Below are positions 1-7,854 of a DNA stretch of 22,607 nucleotides, one piece after another. Within the stretch, counting starts at the first letter, position 1. Each line of letters opens with the position of its first letter. The translations under genes were made by a program, and so were the position numbers. The stretch lies in NCBI GenBank assembly GCA_050633205.1, contig JBOEGA010000169.1, positions 1-22,607 of the forward strand, given 5' to 3'. The DNA comes from CBDHHC01 sp050633205 (GTDB lineage: Bacteria > Pseudomonadota > Alphaproteobacteria > Rhizobiales > CBDHHC01). Below the pieces are notes generated by a model, which saw only the letters and a list, made by a program, of their open reading frames with translations, searched no databases and was not told the DNA's origin.

Positions 1-2
1 AA

Positions 3-1892
3 AAAGAAACTCTCCCTTTTGGCCTCTGGAACTCTCCTGTAACAACGGACCTTGTTGCCGGCAAGACGTTGCGTTTTGGTGGTGTACAGTCTAATGGGGG
101 GTATCTTTACTGGAATGAGGCGAGACCCTTTGAGAAGGGGCGCAGTGTAATTGTTCGCTTCCTACCTGAAGGAGAGGTTGAGGATGTGTTACCTTCTCCA
201 TTTTCTGCCCGTTCCCGAGTGCACGAATATGGGGGTGGTGAGTTTATTGTCTGTGATGGTGTTGTGTTTTTTGTAAATGCAGAGGATCAGGATGTTTATC
301 GAATGGTGCCGGGGCAGGCGCCTGTACGTATTACGGATCATCCTGAAATGCGCTTCGCTGATATGGCTTATGACAAGAGTTTTGACCGATTAATTGCAGT
401 TGCGGAAAAGCATGATGATGTGGTCCATCATCCGGAGAATCTGCTCGTTTCTATCAGTATGGATGGCGTTATTGATGTTCTGGATGAGGGACATGATTTT
501 TACGGGTTTCCACGTGTGGATGATGAGTGTTCCCAGCTTGCCTGGATTGCATGGGATTTGCCGCATATGCCATGGGATAATGCCGGGCTTTTTCTGGCAG
601 ACTTTCTGGAAGACGGCTCCGTTGGTGAGCCACGGTTTATTGCCGGGGGCTATGAAACAGCGGTATTTCAGCCAGAATGGGGGCCGGATGGCAGGCTTTA
701 TTATGTTTCGGATGAGTCTGGTATTGGCAATCTTTATGCTTTTGACGGGGAGGTTGCCGAGAGTATCTGTTTTTCTCCTGCGGAGTTTGGGCGGCCTTTG
801 TGGTCTCTGGGAACACGGTCCTATGTATTTACAGATGAGAAAACATTAATTGCGGCCAGTCTGAAGGATGGCAACCTTGAGGTTGTTCAGGTTGATCTGG
901 ATAGTGGTGATGTTTCGGTGATTGATACTTTGCTGAGGTCTCTGGATCATGTGGTGCTTGTTGAAGACAAAGTGTACGGGCTTGGTTCTTATGATGGTGT
1001 GCCGCCGGGAGTTGTACGTCTTGAGGCTGGTGTGAGTGTTGTCCGTTCCAGCTCTGAGCTTGATCTGGATGCGCAGGATATTTCTGTGGGGCAGGTGTTG
1101 AGGATGCCGTCGTCTGTTGAAGATGAAGAAATATTCGGAATTTTTTATCCTCCTGCAAGTGCGGGATATGTAGCACCTGAGGGTGATAAGCCACCTCTGA
1201 TTGTTCTTGTGCATGGCGGACCTACAGGTTTTGCAGATCGTGGGTTCAAGCTTAAAGTGCAGTACTGGACGAGCCGCGGGTTTGCAGTTTTTGATCTGGA
1301 TTATTCGGGTAGTTATGGTTACGGGCGGGACTATATGGAGCGGTTGAACGGGCAGTGGGGTGTCCGTGATGTTCAGGATGTGAAGTCTGCGCTGAACTAT
1401 CTGGTCTCTCAGGATATGGTGAATGAGGGAGCTTTGTTTATTTCCGGTGGCAGTGCCGGTGGTTTTACAGTGTTGCTTTCTCTGGCGGAGCTTGATGATT
1501 TTGCTGGTGGTGCCTGTTCCTATGGCGTTGCAGATCTTGTTCACCTGCAGGATTGTACGCATAAGTTTGAAGGCGGATATCTGTTCGGGCTGATGGGAGT
1601 AGAAGCCCCCGAGGACTGGTCTGATTATGACAAGACTGTTTTTATAGAACGATCACCAACGACCAAGGCGCATAAGATTTCCAAGCCTGTGATATTGTTT
1701 CAGGGGCTTGATGACAAGGTTGTTCCTCCGGAACAGACCCGGAATATGGTGGAAACACTGAAGAAGAATGGCCGGTCTGTCGTATCTATGGAGTTTCCCG
1801 GTGAAGGGCATGGTTTCAGGGCTGCGGAAACAGTCAAGACAGTGCTTGAAGCGGAATATCGGTTTTATCTGACCCAGATGAAACTTATTTAG
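3..1892 (+). CDS. S9-family prolyl oligopeptidase-like serine peptidase, 5' partial
   Basis: The reading frame is open from base 3, so the true start lies outside the window. A TTG at 69 is possible, but the residues encoded before it (KETLPFGLWNSPVTTDLVAG) resemble the usual N-terminus of these peptidases, so I treat the gene as 5'-truncated. About 629 residues are visible. The first ~370 look like a beta-propeller, the rest like an alpha/beta-hydrolase peptidase domain. The nucleophile motif GGSAGG has its Ser codon at 1452-1454. The Asp sits in GLDDKVVPP (codon 1713-1715) and the His in GEGHGF (codon 1809-1811), so the triad is complete. No signal peptide can be judged. The family cleaves short peptides in the cytoplasm or periplasm; the substrate here is unknown. 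An 87-bp gap precedes the next same-strand gene. Confidence 0.93.
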   Translation, partial: KETLPFGLWNSPVTTDLVAGKTLRFGGVQSNGGYLYWNEARPFEKGRSVIVRFLPEGEVEDVLPSPFSARSRVHEYGGGEFIVCDGVVFFVNAEDQDVYRMVPGQAPVRITDHPEMRFADMAYDKSFDRLIAVAEKHDDVVHHPENLLVSISMDGVIDVLDEGHDFYGFPRVDDECSQLAWIAWDLPHMPWDNAGLFLADFLEDGSVGEPRFIAGGYETAVFQPEWGPDGRLYYVSDESGIGNLYAFDGEVAESICFSPAEFGRPLWSLGTRSYVFTDEKTLIAASLKDGNLEVVQVDLDSGDVSVIDTLLRSLDHVVLVEDKVYGLGSYDGVPPGVVRLEAGVSVVRSSSELDLDAQDISVGQVLRMPSSVEDEEIFGIFYPPASAGYVAPEGDKPPLIVLVHGGPTGFADRGFKLKVQYWTSRGFAVFDLDYSGSYGYGRDYMERLNGQWGVRDVQDVKSALNYLVSQDMVNEGALFISGGSAGGFTVLLSLAELDDFAGGACSYGVADLVHLQDCTHKFEGGYLFGLMGVEAPEDWSDYDKTVFIERSPTTKAHKISKPVILFQGLDDKVVPPEQTRNMVETLKKNGRSVVSMEFPGEGHGFRAAETVKTVLEAEYRFYLTQMKLI

Positions 1893-1979
1893 GGTATTCG
1901 CTGTTCATAAGTTGGGTGAATATCGGATGGAACCGGATAATTGGGTCGCGTTTGACGTGAATCCTGTTAACTTATTCCT

Positions 1980-2906
1980 ATGTCCGCTTCATTAAACATA
2001 GCATCAGAGTCTGCGCAGTCAGTCATTTCTCACGTGTACAAGGATTTATCCGAGAGCCGTGAAGATTATGAAATTATTCGCAAGTCTCTGGAGTATCTGA
2101 CTGAGCACTGGAAAGATCTTCCAAGCTTTGATGTTATTGCTGATCATTTTGGTATCAGTGCTTCAGACTTTAATTCGCTGTTCAAGCGCTGGGCCGCTAT
2201 GACGCCGGTTGATTTTTTTCAATCTGTTACGCTTGACCATGCCAAGGATATGCTGAGTGGTTCTGCAGATCTGCTGGAACTTACTGATGTTCTGGGGCTT
2301 TCAGGGCCGACAAGAATGCATGATCTGTTGATTTCTCATGAAGCGATGACGCCTAAAGATCTTAAAAAGGCCGGGCGCAAGCTGGAAATTCGTTACGGAT
2401 TTCATGACTGTCCTTTTGGTATTGCTCTTATTCTGTCTACAGATTACGGGATATGCGGGCTTGGTTTCTGTGATGATGCCGAGGATCAGGCCTCTTTGCT
2501 TGAAGACATGAAGGGGCGCTGGGCACAGGCCAGTTATGATGAAGCCCAGAGTGAAACTGAAGAAATTGCGAGACATTTATTTGCGCCCTATGGCGAGCTT
2601 CTTGAACAGCCGGTCAAGATTGCACTTATCGGGACGGATTTTGAGATTAAAGTCTGGGAAGCATTATTGAAGGTTCCTGCGGGCAGGGCTGTTACATATT
2701 CAGATCTTGCGGAGCATATTGGAAGTCCGGGCTCTCACAGAGCTGTAGGTGCTGCTGTTGGCCGAAATCCTATATCGCTTGTTGTTCCGTGTCACAGAGT
2801 TCTGCGCAAGGATGCAACGCTTGGTGGTTACCACTGGGGGCTTACGCGCAAGCAGGCAATGATTGGCTGGGAAGCCGGGAAGCTTAAGGCAGAGTTTGAA
2901 GATTGA
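1980..2906 (+). CDS. AraC-type HTH / methylated-DNA--[protein]-cysteine S-methyltransferase fusion (Ada-like, no zinc domain)
   Basis: A 308-residue protein. Residues ~35-130 form an AraC-like helix-turn-helix region, ~135-205 the ribonuclease-like part of an alkyltransferase, and ~215-300 the DNA-binding methyltransferase part. The active-site motif PCHRV has the acceptor cysteine at residue 271. The protein should remove methyl groups from O6-methylguanine in a suicide reaction. Unlike E. coli Ada it lacks the N-terminal zinc-cysteine domain that senses phosphotriester damage, so whether it still activates transcription is unclear. There is no clear Shine-Dalgarno sequence before the ATG at 1980, and no good in-frame alternative close by. 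It ends 2 bp from the stop of the convergent gene, with no room for a terminator between them. Confidence 0.9.
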   Translation: MSASLNIASESAQSVISHVYKDLSESREDYEIIRKSLEYLTEHWKDLPSFDVIADHFGISASDFNSLFKRWAAMTPVDFFQSVTLDHAKDMLSGSADLLELTDVLGLSGPTRMHDLLISHEAMTPKDLKKAGRKLEIRYGFHDCPFGIALILSTDYGICGLGFCDDAEDQASLLEDMKGRWAQASYDEAQSETEEIARHLFAPYGELLEQPVKIALIGTDFEIKVWEALLKVPAGRAVTYSDLAEHIGSPGSHRAVGAAVGRNPISLVVPCHRVLRKDATLGGYHWGLTRKQAMIGWEAGKLKAEFED

Positions 2907-2908
2907 TA

Positions 2909-3724
2909 TTATTTATCAACGACTTCGCCTAGTTGTAGTGTTATTGCTTTTTCCATAAACTGCAGGGAAGTTGGGCGTAGTTTAAAAATTTTATGTACGA
3001 CCCGGTCAACATCTTCTGAATAGAATGGCTTGTAGAGCAAGTCCACAACCCCGTAACTCAGGATATTTGGATCAAAATCCATTTCCTTATTGCCAGTCAT
3101 CAATATGGTTTTAGGGGCAATATCCATTTCGGAGAGGGTTTTCAGGATTGATACAGCCTCTTCGCCATCATTCTTGATGTCGAGAAACAGTATATCGGGT
3201 GGGTTGTTCTGGCATTCTATAATTGTTTCGTGGATATCTCCGGCTTCGCGGACATGCATTTTGAATATGCAATCCGCCAGAATCCTTCTTACCAACTGTC
3301 TGACTGTGCCAGATTCATCGACAACGAGAACTTTTGCCAATGTCTGGAAGCGGATATAATTATTAATGATTTCGACCAGATCTTCAGGATTTATGGGTTT
3401 GCGTAAATATTCGTAAGCACCGGAATCCCTTGCAATCTGTCTTTTCTGGTCATCGACTTCTGCTGACATTACGACAACGAAGGCTTCTCCGCCCTGGGCG
3501 CGGCTAACTTTTAAGGCGTCGAGACCAGACATTCCGGGCATATTGATATCAACGAAGGCTATGTCACATCTGGCCGATTTAAGAAGTTTGGCACAGTGCT
3601 CTCCATCGTGGACTTTTACAAATTTATGACGTAGAGGCATATGTTTCAATGCCCCTTCAATAAAATTGCAGATGGTTTTTGAGTCGTCTGCAATCAATAT
3701 ATTGAGCGAATGTTGCTTCGCCAT
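2909..3724 (-). CDS. response regulator with two tandem receiver domains
   Basis: A 271-residue protein made of two CheY-like receiver domains and no recognisable output domain. In the first, D13/D14 form the acidic pocket, D59 (FVDINMPG) is the phosphoacceptor, S87 the switch residue and K109 (RKP) the conserved lysine. In the second, D136/E137, D182 (FLDIKNDG), T210 and K232 (YKPF) play the same parts, so both domains look able to accept phosphate. The last ~25 residues are a short tail. Such proteins usually act by protein-protein contact in phosphorelays. No histidine kinase is adjacent, so the partner is unknown. The start codon at 3724 is preceded by a hairpin that overlaps the likely ribosome binding site. 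Confidence 0.88.
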   Translation of the reverse strand: MAKQHSLNILIADDSKTICNFIEGALKHMPLRHKFVKVHDGEHCAKLLKSARCDIAFVDINMPGMSGLDALKVSRAQGGEAFVVVMSAEVDDQKRQIARDSGAYEYLRKPINPEDLVEIINNYIRFQTLAKVLVVDESGTVRQLVRRILADCIFKMHVREAGDIHETIIECQNNPPDILFLDIKNDGEEAVSILKTLSEMDIAPKTILMTGNKEMDFDPNILSYGVVDLLYKPFYSEDVDRVVHKIFKLRPTSLQFMEKAITLQLGEVVDK

Positions 3725-3734
3725 AGCAAAAAGG

Positions 3735-3758
3735 CCCTCTGGAAACTGTTGTCCAGAG
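3735..3758 (-). promoter_or_regulatory. 5' hairpin overlapping the ribosome binding site of the tandem-receiver gene
   Basis: On the minus-strand transcript, CUCUGG (3758-3753) can pair with CCAGAG (3742-3737) across a 10-nt loop. The purine run AGAGGG, the only plausible Shine-Dalgarno sequence, lies partly in the 3' arm, and a U5 run and GCU separate it from the AUG. The pairing is seen in the sequence; a role in translation control is inference. Confidence 0.35.
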
Positions 3759-3819
3759 CATATTATCGGAAAGTTTTTATGATTTTCTTAAAATAAAGTC
3801 AGTGTTAACAAGGGGTAAA

Positions 3820-3856
3820 GAAAAGAAGGAGGGTCTGAAGCCTTTTCCTTCTTTTC
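3820..3856 (-). terminator. putative terminator of gpmA
   Basis: A perfect 10-bp inverted repeat, GAAAAGAAGG (3820-3829) and CCTTCTTTTC (3847-3856), lies just after the gpmA stop on the minus strand. The stem is A/T-rich and is followed on that strand by only a short T run (TTTACC), so it is a modest intrinsic terminator at best. Confidence 0.45.
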
Positions 3857-3870
3857 CTAATTTATCCTGA

Positions 3871-4488
3871 TTATACAAGGTCTTTATGGGAGGCAACAGA
3901 GCCATCATCGTTGAACTTGTAGATGATTGGCACACCAGTGTTTAGCTCGCGCTTCAATATTTCTTCCGGAGAGAGGTTTTCCAGCTTCATAATCAATGAC
4001 CGGAGAGAGTTACCGTGTGCAGCGACAATAACATTTTTACCTGCCTTAAGCTGAGCAACGATATTTTCCTCATAATAGGGCATAACACGTTCACGCGTAT
4101 CTTTAAGGCTTTCACCACCCGGGGGCGGGATATCGTATGAACGGCGCCAGATGTGGACCTGCTCTTCGCCCCATTTTTCCCGGGCATCGTCTTTATTAAG
4201 ACCTGTAAGATCACCATAATCACGCTCATTAAGAGCCTGGTCATTGATCGTTTCCAGTTCCTGCTGGTCTAACTGTTCCAGAATAAGCTTCAAAGTGCGC
4301 TGGGCACGTGTCAGTACACTGGTGAAGGCAATGTCAAATTTCAGATTTTCAGCTTTAAGCAGCTCACCTGCTTTTTTTGCCTCAGCAACGCCCTGTTCGG
4401 TAAGGTCGGGGTCTTTCCAGCCAGTGAAAAGGTTTTTAAGATTCCATTCGCTCTGCCCGTGACGGACCAGCACCAAGACGTTATCCAT
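3871..4488 (-). CDS. gpmA: 2,3-bisphosphoglycerate-dependent phosphoglycerate mutase
   Basis: A 205-residue cytoplasmic enzyme interconverting 3- and 2-phosphoglycerate in glycolysis and gluconeogenesis. The phosphohistidine motif is RHGQSEWN, with H10 as the phosphorylated residue. E88 (NERDYG) and H158 (AHGNS) complete the active site. R61 and the RRSYDIPPP segment match substrate-contacting regions. The length is that of the short alphaproteobacterial form, about 45 residues below E. coli GpmA. AAAGGA, 8 nt before the ATG at 4488, is a good ribosome binding site. It lies 51 bp downstream of dapB on the same strand and is probably co-transcribed with it. Confidence 0.96.
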   Translation of the reverse strand: MDNVLVLVRHGQSEWNLKNLFTGWKDPDLTEQGVAEAKKAGELLKAENLKFDIAFTSVLTRAQRTLKLILEQLDQQELETINDQALNERDYGDLTGLNKDDAREKWGEEQVHIWRRSYDIPPPGGESLKDTRERVMPYYEENIVAQLKAGKNVIVAAHGNSLRSLIMKLENLSPEEILKRELNTGVPIIYKFNDDGSVASHKDLV

Positions 4489-4539
4489 AAGAATAGTCCT
4501 TTATTTATTTACGTATATTTATATTTGATGTCAGGTTTT

Positions 4540-5346
4540 CTAAATCCCAAGCACGTCAGCCATGGAATAGATACCCGGCGATTTGCCACGGCCCCATAGT
4601 GCCGCTTTTACTGCGCCTCTGGCGAAAATTGACCTGTCTTCTGCCTTATGAGTTAATTCTATGCGCTCGCCCTCTCCGGCAAAAATAACCGTATGCTCGC
4701 CGATTACACTTCCCCCGCGCAGGGTGGCAAAGCCTATGTCTTCCCGGTTTCTCGGACCTGTCTGACCGTCTCTTGTTCGTACGGATTTTTCTGCAAGGTT
4801 TATATCCCGTCCTTCTGCTGCAGCCTGGCCAAGCATAAGAGCGGTTCCGGAAGGGGCATCTACTTTATGTTTGTGATGCATTTCAATGACTTCGATATCG
4901 AAGTCCGCATCAAGAGCCTGAGCAACCTTTTTCGTTATTGCAGTCAGCAGGTTAACGCCAAGGCTCATATTGCCTGCTTTGATGATGACAGCATGGCGTG
5001 CTGCGGCTTCCAGACGTTCTTCCTGTTTCGGTGTAAAGCCTGTTGTGCCAATAACATGGATTATGCGGGCCTGTGCGGATAATTCAGCAAAGGCAAGAGT
5101 TGCGGCTGGTGATGTAAAATCAATGATAGCCCCTACATGGGTGAACAGAGACAAGGCATCATCTGTAATCTGTATGCCAGCATCTTCGAGCCCGGCGACA
5201 CCTGCCACGTCCTTGCCTATTGCGGGAGATCCTGCAACTTCAGTACCTCCGGCAATTTTACATTCTGGCTGGTCGTGGATTGCGCGGGTTAATGCCTGGC
5301 CCATACGGCCGGCGGCTCCCATTACTGCGATGCCGAGTTCGCTCAT
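4540..5346 (-). CDS. dapB: 4-hydroxy-tetrahydrodipicolinate reductase
   Basis: A 268-residue enzyme of the diaminopimelate/lysine pathway; it reduces the DapA product using NAD(P)H. The N-terminal nucleotide-binding fold starts with GAAGRMG (residues 10-16). The catalytic signature HHKHKVDAPSGTA (157-169) contains the proton donor H157 and K161. Length and motif order are typical and I see no defect. AAGGA, 7 nt before the ATG at 5346, is a good ribosome binding site. mobA lies 65 bp upstream and gpmA 51 bp downstream on the same strand, suggesting a short operon of unrelated housekeeping functions. Confidence 0.97.
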   Translation of the reverse strand: MSELGIAVMGAAGRMGQALTRAIHDQPECKIAGGTEVAGSPAIGKDVAGVAGLEDAGIQITDDALSLFTHVGAIIDFTSPAATLAFAELSAQARIIHVIGTTGFTPKQEERLEAAARHAVIIKAGNMSLGVNLLTAITKKVAQALDADFDIEVIEMHHKHKVDAPSGTALMLGQAAAEGRDINLAEKSVRTRDGQTGPRNREDIGFATLRGGSVIGEHTVIFAGEGERIELTHKAEDRSIFARGAVKAALWGRGKSPGIYSMADVLGI

Positions 5347-5411
5347 AGTTTCGTCCTTACTCTTTTTGTATATCAGGGGCAGGGTTAAATTATCCGATCC
5401 TGATCCCCAAT

Positions 5412-6068
5412 CTAAATATTGAATGCCTTGCCAAGCTTTTCAGCTATATCAAGGTCTTCAGGGTGATTAATATTAAAGAAAGGGTCTAATTCCAAATCAC
5501 CGTTTGTTTTAACGGGAAAATCTACTTTTATCACGTTGTAATTTTCTGTCCATAGCCGGACTTTACGCATGTTGTTGTTCAAAGCTTCTTCCAGATCTTT
5601 TCGTAAAGCTACAGGCCAGAGGCTGCATATGGGGTGCACCCTGTTACCGGAGGTTGCCTGAATGATTGCGGGGCCATTGGCAGGGATTTTTTCGTATAGT
5701 TTTTCTGCGAGATCTTCCGGAATAAAAGGAGTATCTGTTGGAGTGCTTAACAACCATTCTATATGGGGTTCATGGGTCTGTATCCATGACATGGCAGCGT
5801 GAATGCCAGCAAGAGGTCCAGCATAGTCTGATATTTTATCTGTAATCAGTGGTAGTTTGAATTCCTCAAAATGTGACAGAGATCCGTTAACGCTAAGTAT
5901 GAGTTTCTGGACTTGGGGCGACATGCGGTCTATGACATGTCTTAACAAAGTTTTATTGTTAAGGGAGGCGAGGCATTTGTTCTCGCGCTTCATACGAGTA
6001 GACTGCCCTCCGGCGAGGAGTACGCCAATAATTTCTGGTGTATTGTAAGTTTGTTGCTGGTTGGGCAT
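5412..6068 (-). CDS. mobA: molybdenum cofactor guanylyltransferase (MobA-type)
   Basis: A 218-residue nucleotidyltransferase expected to join GMP from GTP to molybdopterin, giving the bis-MGD form of the cofactor. Visible motifs: the nucleotide loop LAGGQSTRM (residues 18-26), the segment YAGPLAGI (82-89), and a metal-binding Asp in STPTDTPF (D112). The residue after RM is Lys27 where the family usually has Gly, and position 30 is Asn where Asp is more usual before the conserved Lys31; the loop is therefore slightly unusual. No other molybdenum genes are in the window. Start ATG at 6068; a weak GGA lies 7 nt before it. It diverges from mrp across 71 bp. Confidence 0.85.
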   Translation of the reverse strand: MPNQQQTYNTPEIIGVLLAGGQSTRMKRENKCLASLNNKTLLRHVIDRMSPQVQKLILSVNGSLSHFEEFKLPLITDKISDYAGPLAGIHAAMSWIQTHEPHIEWLLSTPTDTPFIPEDLAEKLYEKIPANGPAIIQATSGNRVHPICSLWPVALRKDLEEALNNNMRKVRLWTENYNVIKVDFPVKTNGDLELDPFFNINHPEDLDIAEKLGKAFNI

Positions 6069-6139
6069 TTCAATCCGTTTTATATTTGTCTTTGCCTATC
6101 ATATAAAATGAAGTGTAAAGATTATCAACGAGGCTATAA

Positions 6140-7297
6140 ATGAGCGAATCACTGACAAAAGATACTATTTTAGAAGCTTTAAAGCAGGTGGAGATTCCAG
6201 AAAGCGGTGGGAACCTTGTTGACCAGGGGCTTTTGTCAGAGATTGTTGTACATGGTGGCAAGGTTTATTTTTCTATCGCAATTGCGCCTCATCAGGCAGA
6301 AGCCTTTGGTGTTGTGCGTGAGCAGGCAGAAAAAATGGTTCTTCAGATTGGTGGTGTTGAGAAGGCTGTTGTTACACTGACCGCAGACCATGAAACCGGG
6401 CAGGCGCAAGCGCAGAAGCCAATGTCTGCAGGGGAACAACGTGCCTCATCAGGAGTTGCAGGTGGAAAACCAGCTCCCTCTCCAAGAGCCGGTATTCCGG
6501 GAGTAAAGCATATAATTGCTGTGGCGTCGGGTAAAGGCGGGGTAGGAAAGTCTACTGTTTCAGTTAATCTGGCGATGGCTTTTCAGGCTAACGGGTTGAA
6601 AACAGGGATACTGGATGCTGATATTTATGGTCCTTCCCAGCCCCGGCTTATGGGGATTTCAGGGCGGCCAAAGCTTGGAGACAATGATCTGCTCATTCCA
6701 ATGCAGAGTTATGGCGTTAAAGTAATGTCCATGGGCTTTCTGGTTAAGGAAGATGAGCCTATGATCTGGCGTGGCCCTATGGTTATCAGCGCATTGAGCC
6801 AGATGATGAAGGATGTGGACTGGGGAGAACTGGATGTGCTTGTTGTTGACATGCCTCCGGGAACCGGTGATGCACAACTGACAATGGCGCAGAAAGTACC
6901 GCTGGCCGGGGCTGTTATTGTCTCAACCCCACAGGACCTTGCATTGATTGATGCCCGTAAGGGAGTTGCAATGTTTCAGAAGGTCAATGTTCCTTTGCTT
7001 GGTGTCGTAGAGAATATGAGCTACTTCCTCTGCCCTTCATGTGGTGATCGCTCTGATATCTTCGGTCATGGCGGTGCAGAAGCGGAAGCGAAAAAGCTTC
7101 AGGCTCCATTCCTTGGGGCAGTTCCTCTGCATATGGAAATCAGAGAGAAGTCTGATCTTGGAGAGCCGGTTGTTGTCGGAAGTCCGGATTCAGAACATGC
7201 GAAAATTTTCAAGGATATTGCTGCGAAAGCATGGGATGAAATTGAGAAGCATGAAGCCAGAGCTTCTACTCAGGTTCCAACCATTGTGATTGAGTAG
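6140..7297 (+). CDS. apbC: Mrp/ApbC-family iron-sulfur cluster carrier ATPase
   Basis: A 385-residue cytoplasmic P-loop protein that binds and transfers Fe-S clusters. Residues 1-~85 form a DUF59/MIP18-like domain. A variable Ala/Gly/Pro-rich linker (~88-120) follows. The ATPase domain starts with the deviant Walker A motif SGKGGVGKST (130-139). VDMPPGTGD (236-244) is the family's switch/Walker-B-like motif, and C298-x2-C301 (CPSC) are the cluster ligands. CGAGG, 6 nt before the ATG at 6140, is a suitable ribosome binding site. A DUF971 gene begins 8 nt after the stop, and its Shine-Dalgarno sequence overlaps the apbC stop codon, so the two are translationally adjacent. Confidence 0.95.
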   Translation: MSESLTKDTILEALKQVEIPESGGNLVDQGLLSEIVVHGGKVYFSIAIAPHQAEAFGVVREQAEKMVLQIGGVEKAVVTLTADHETGQAQAQKPMSAGEQRASSGVAGGKPAPSPRAGIPGVKHIIAVASGKGGVGKSTVSVNLAMAFQANGLKTGILDADIYGPSQPRLMGISGRPKLGDNDLLIPMQSYGVKVMSMGFLVKEDEPMIWRGPMVISALSQMMKDVDWGELDVLVVDMPPGTGDAQLTMAQKVPLAGAVIVSTPQDLALIDARKGVAMFQKVNVPLLGVVENMSYFLCPSCGDRSDIFGHGGAEAEAKKLQAPFLGAVPLHMEIREKSDLGEPVVVGSPDSEHAKIFKDIAAKAWDEIEKHEARASTQVPTIVIE

Positions 7298-7305
7298 AGG
7301 TTGTT

Positions 7306-7674
7306 ATGAGTGATGGTGACAGCAGCCCTGTTCCTGTGCAGATTGTTCTGAACAAGTCAAAGGATCTGGTCAGTATCGAATTCGATACGGGGAACAGCTT
7401 TGAATATGAAGCAGAGTTTCTGCGTGTTTACAGCCCAAGCGCTGAGGTGAGGGGGCATGGTAATGAGCCAAGGAAAACTCCACCTGGCAAGCAATTGGTA
7501 AAAATTACTGCCATTGAGCAGGTTGGTAACTATGCCGTAAAGTTCGTATTTGATGACAGGCATGACAGTGGCATATATAGCTGGAGTTATCTTTATGAAA
7601 TTGGTGCTGATAAAGAAGCGCTCTGGTCCCGATATCTTGAGGAATTAGATGAAGCTGGCCTTTCAAGGTCGTAA
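7306..7674 (+). CDS. DUF971 (gamma-butyrobetaine hydroxylase-like N-terminal) domain protein
   Basis: A 122-residue single-domain protein. The order -SIEFDTG-, -EYEAEFLRVYSPSAEVRGH-, -VKITAIEQVGNYAVKFVFDDRHDSGIYSWSYL- is the pattern of the DUF971 family. The domain occurs alone in bacteria, at the N-terminus of gamma-butyrobetaine hydroxylases and, in plants, at the C-terminus of the Mrp homologue HCF101. AGAGG overlaps the apbC stop codon and lies 5 nt before the ATG at 7306, so it is almost certainly in the same operon. The known HCF101 fusion suggests it works with ApbC in Fe-S cluster handling; that function is inference. It ends 136 bp before phoR. Confidence 0.85.
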   Translation: MSDGDSSPVPVQIVLNKSKDLVSIEFDTGNSFEYEAEFLRVYSPSAEVRGHGNEPRKTPPGKQLVKITAIEQVGNYAVKFVFDDRHDSGIYSWSYLYEIGADKEALWSRYLEELDEAGLSRS

Positions 7675-7782
7675 AGTTCTTTTCATAATTTCTGCAGGCT
7701 GGAAAATGCTATTTCTTTCTATTTTTTAAAGGGTTGCGTCATCAATCCTTTTTAATCGCCGTTTATACAGGGAGAATTAATA

Positions 7783-7854
7783 ATGATTCGGTATGCGGAG
7801 ATGAATAGAAATGAGCAATCGCAAAAGATATGCGGTGGATCTGAACTGGAATAA
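7783..7854 (+). CDS. possible 23-codon upstream ORF overlapping the phoR start
   Basis: ATG at 7783 is preceded at ideal spacing by GGGAGA (7770-7775), a better ribosome binding site than that of phoR. The frame runs 23 codons to TAA at 7852-7854, out of frame with phoR, whose ATG (7811) lies inside it. The peptide (MIRYAEMNRNEQSQ...) shows no membrane segment or known motif. It could be a leader peptide that couples or competes with phoR translation, or simply chance. Confidence 0.35.
   Translation: MIRYAEMNRNEQSQKICGGSELE

Noticed and set aside
846..1562. A 238-codon open frame on the minus strand inside the S9 peptidase gene
   Set aside because: It is antisense to a gene with intact catalytic motifs, and its translation is rich in Thr, Ile, Arg and His with no domain, as expected from the complement of a coding sequence.
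1952..1980. Promoter TTGACG with a -10 element directly before the alkyltransferase gene
   Set aside because: No -10 hexamer lies at a suitable spacing; the nearest candidate would run into the start codon.
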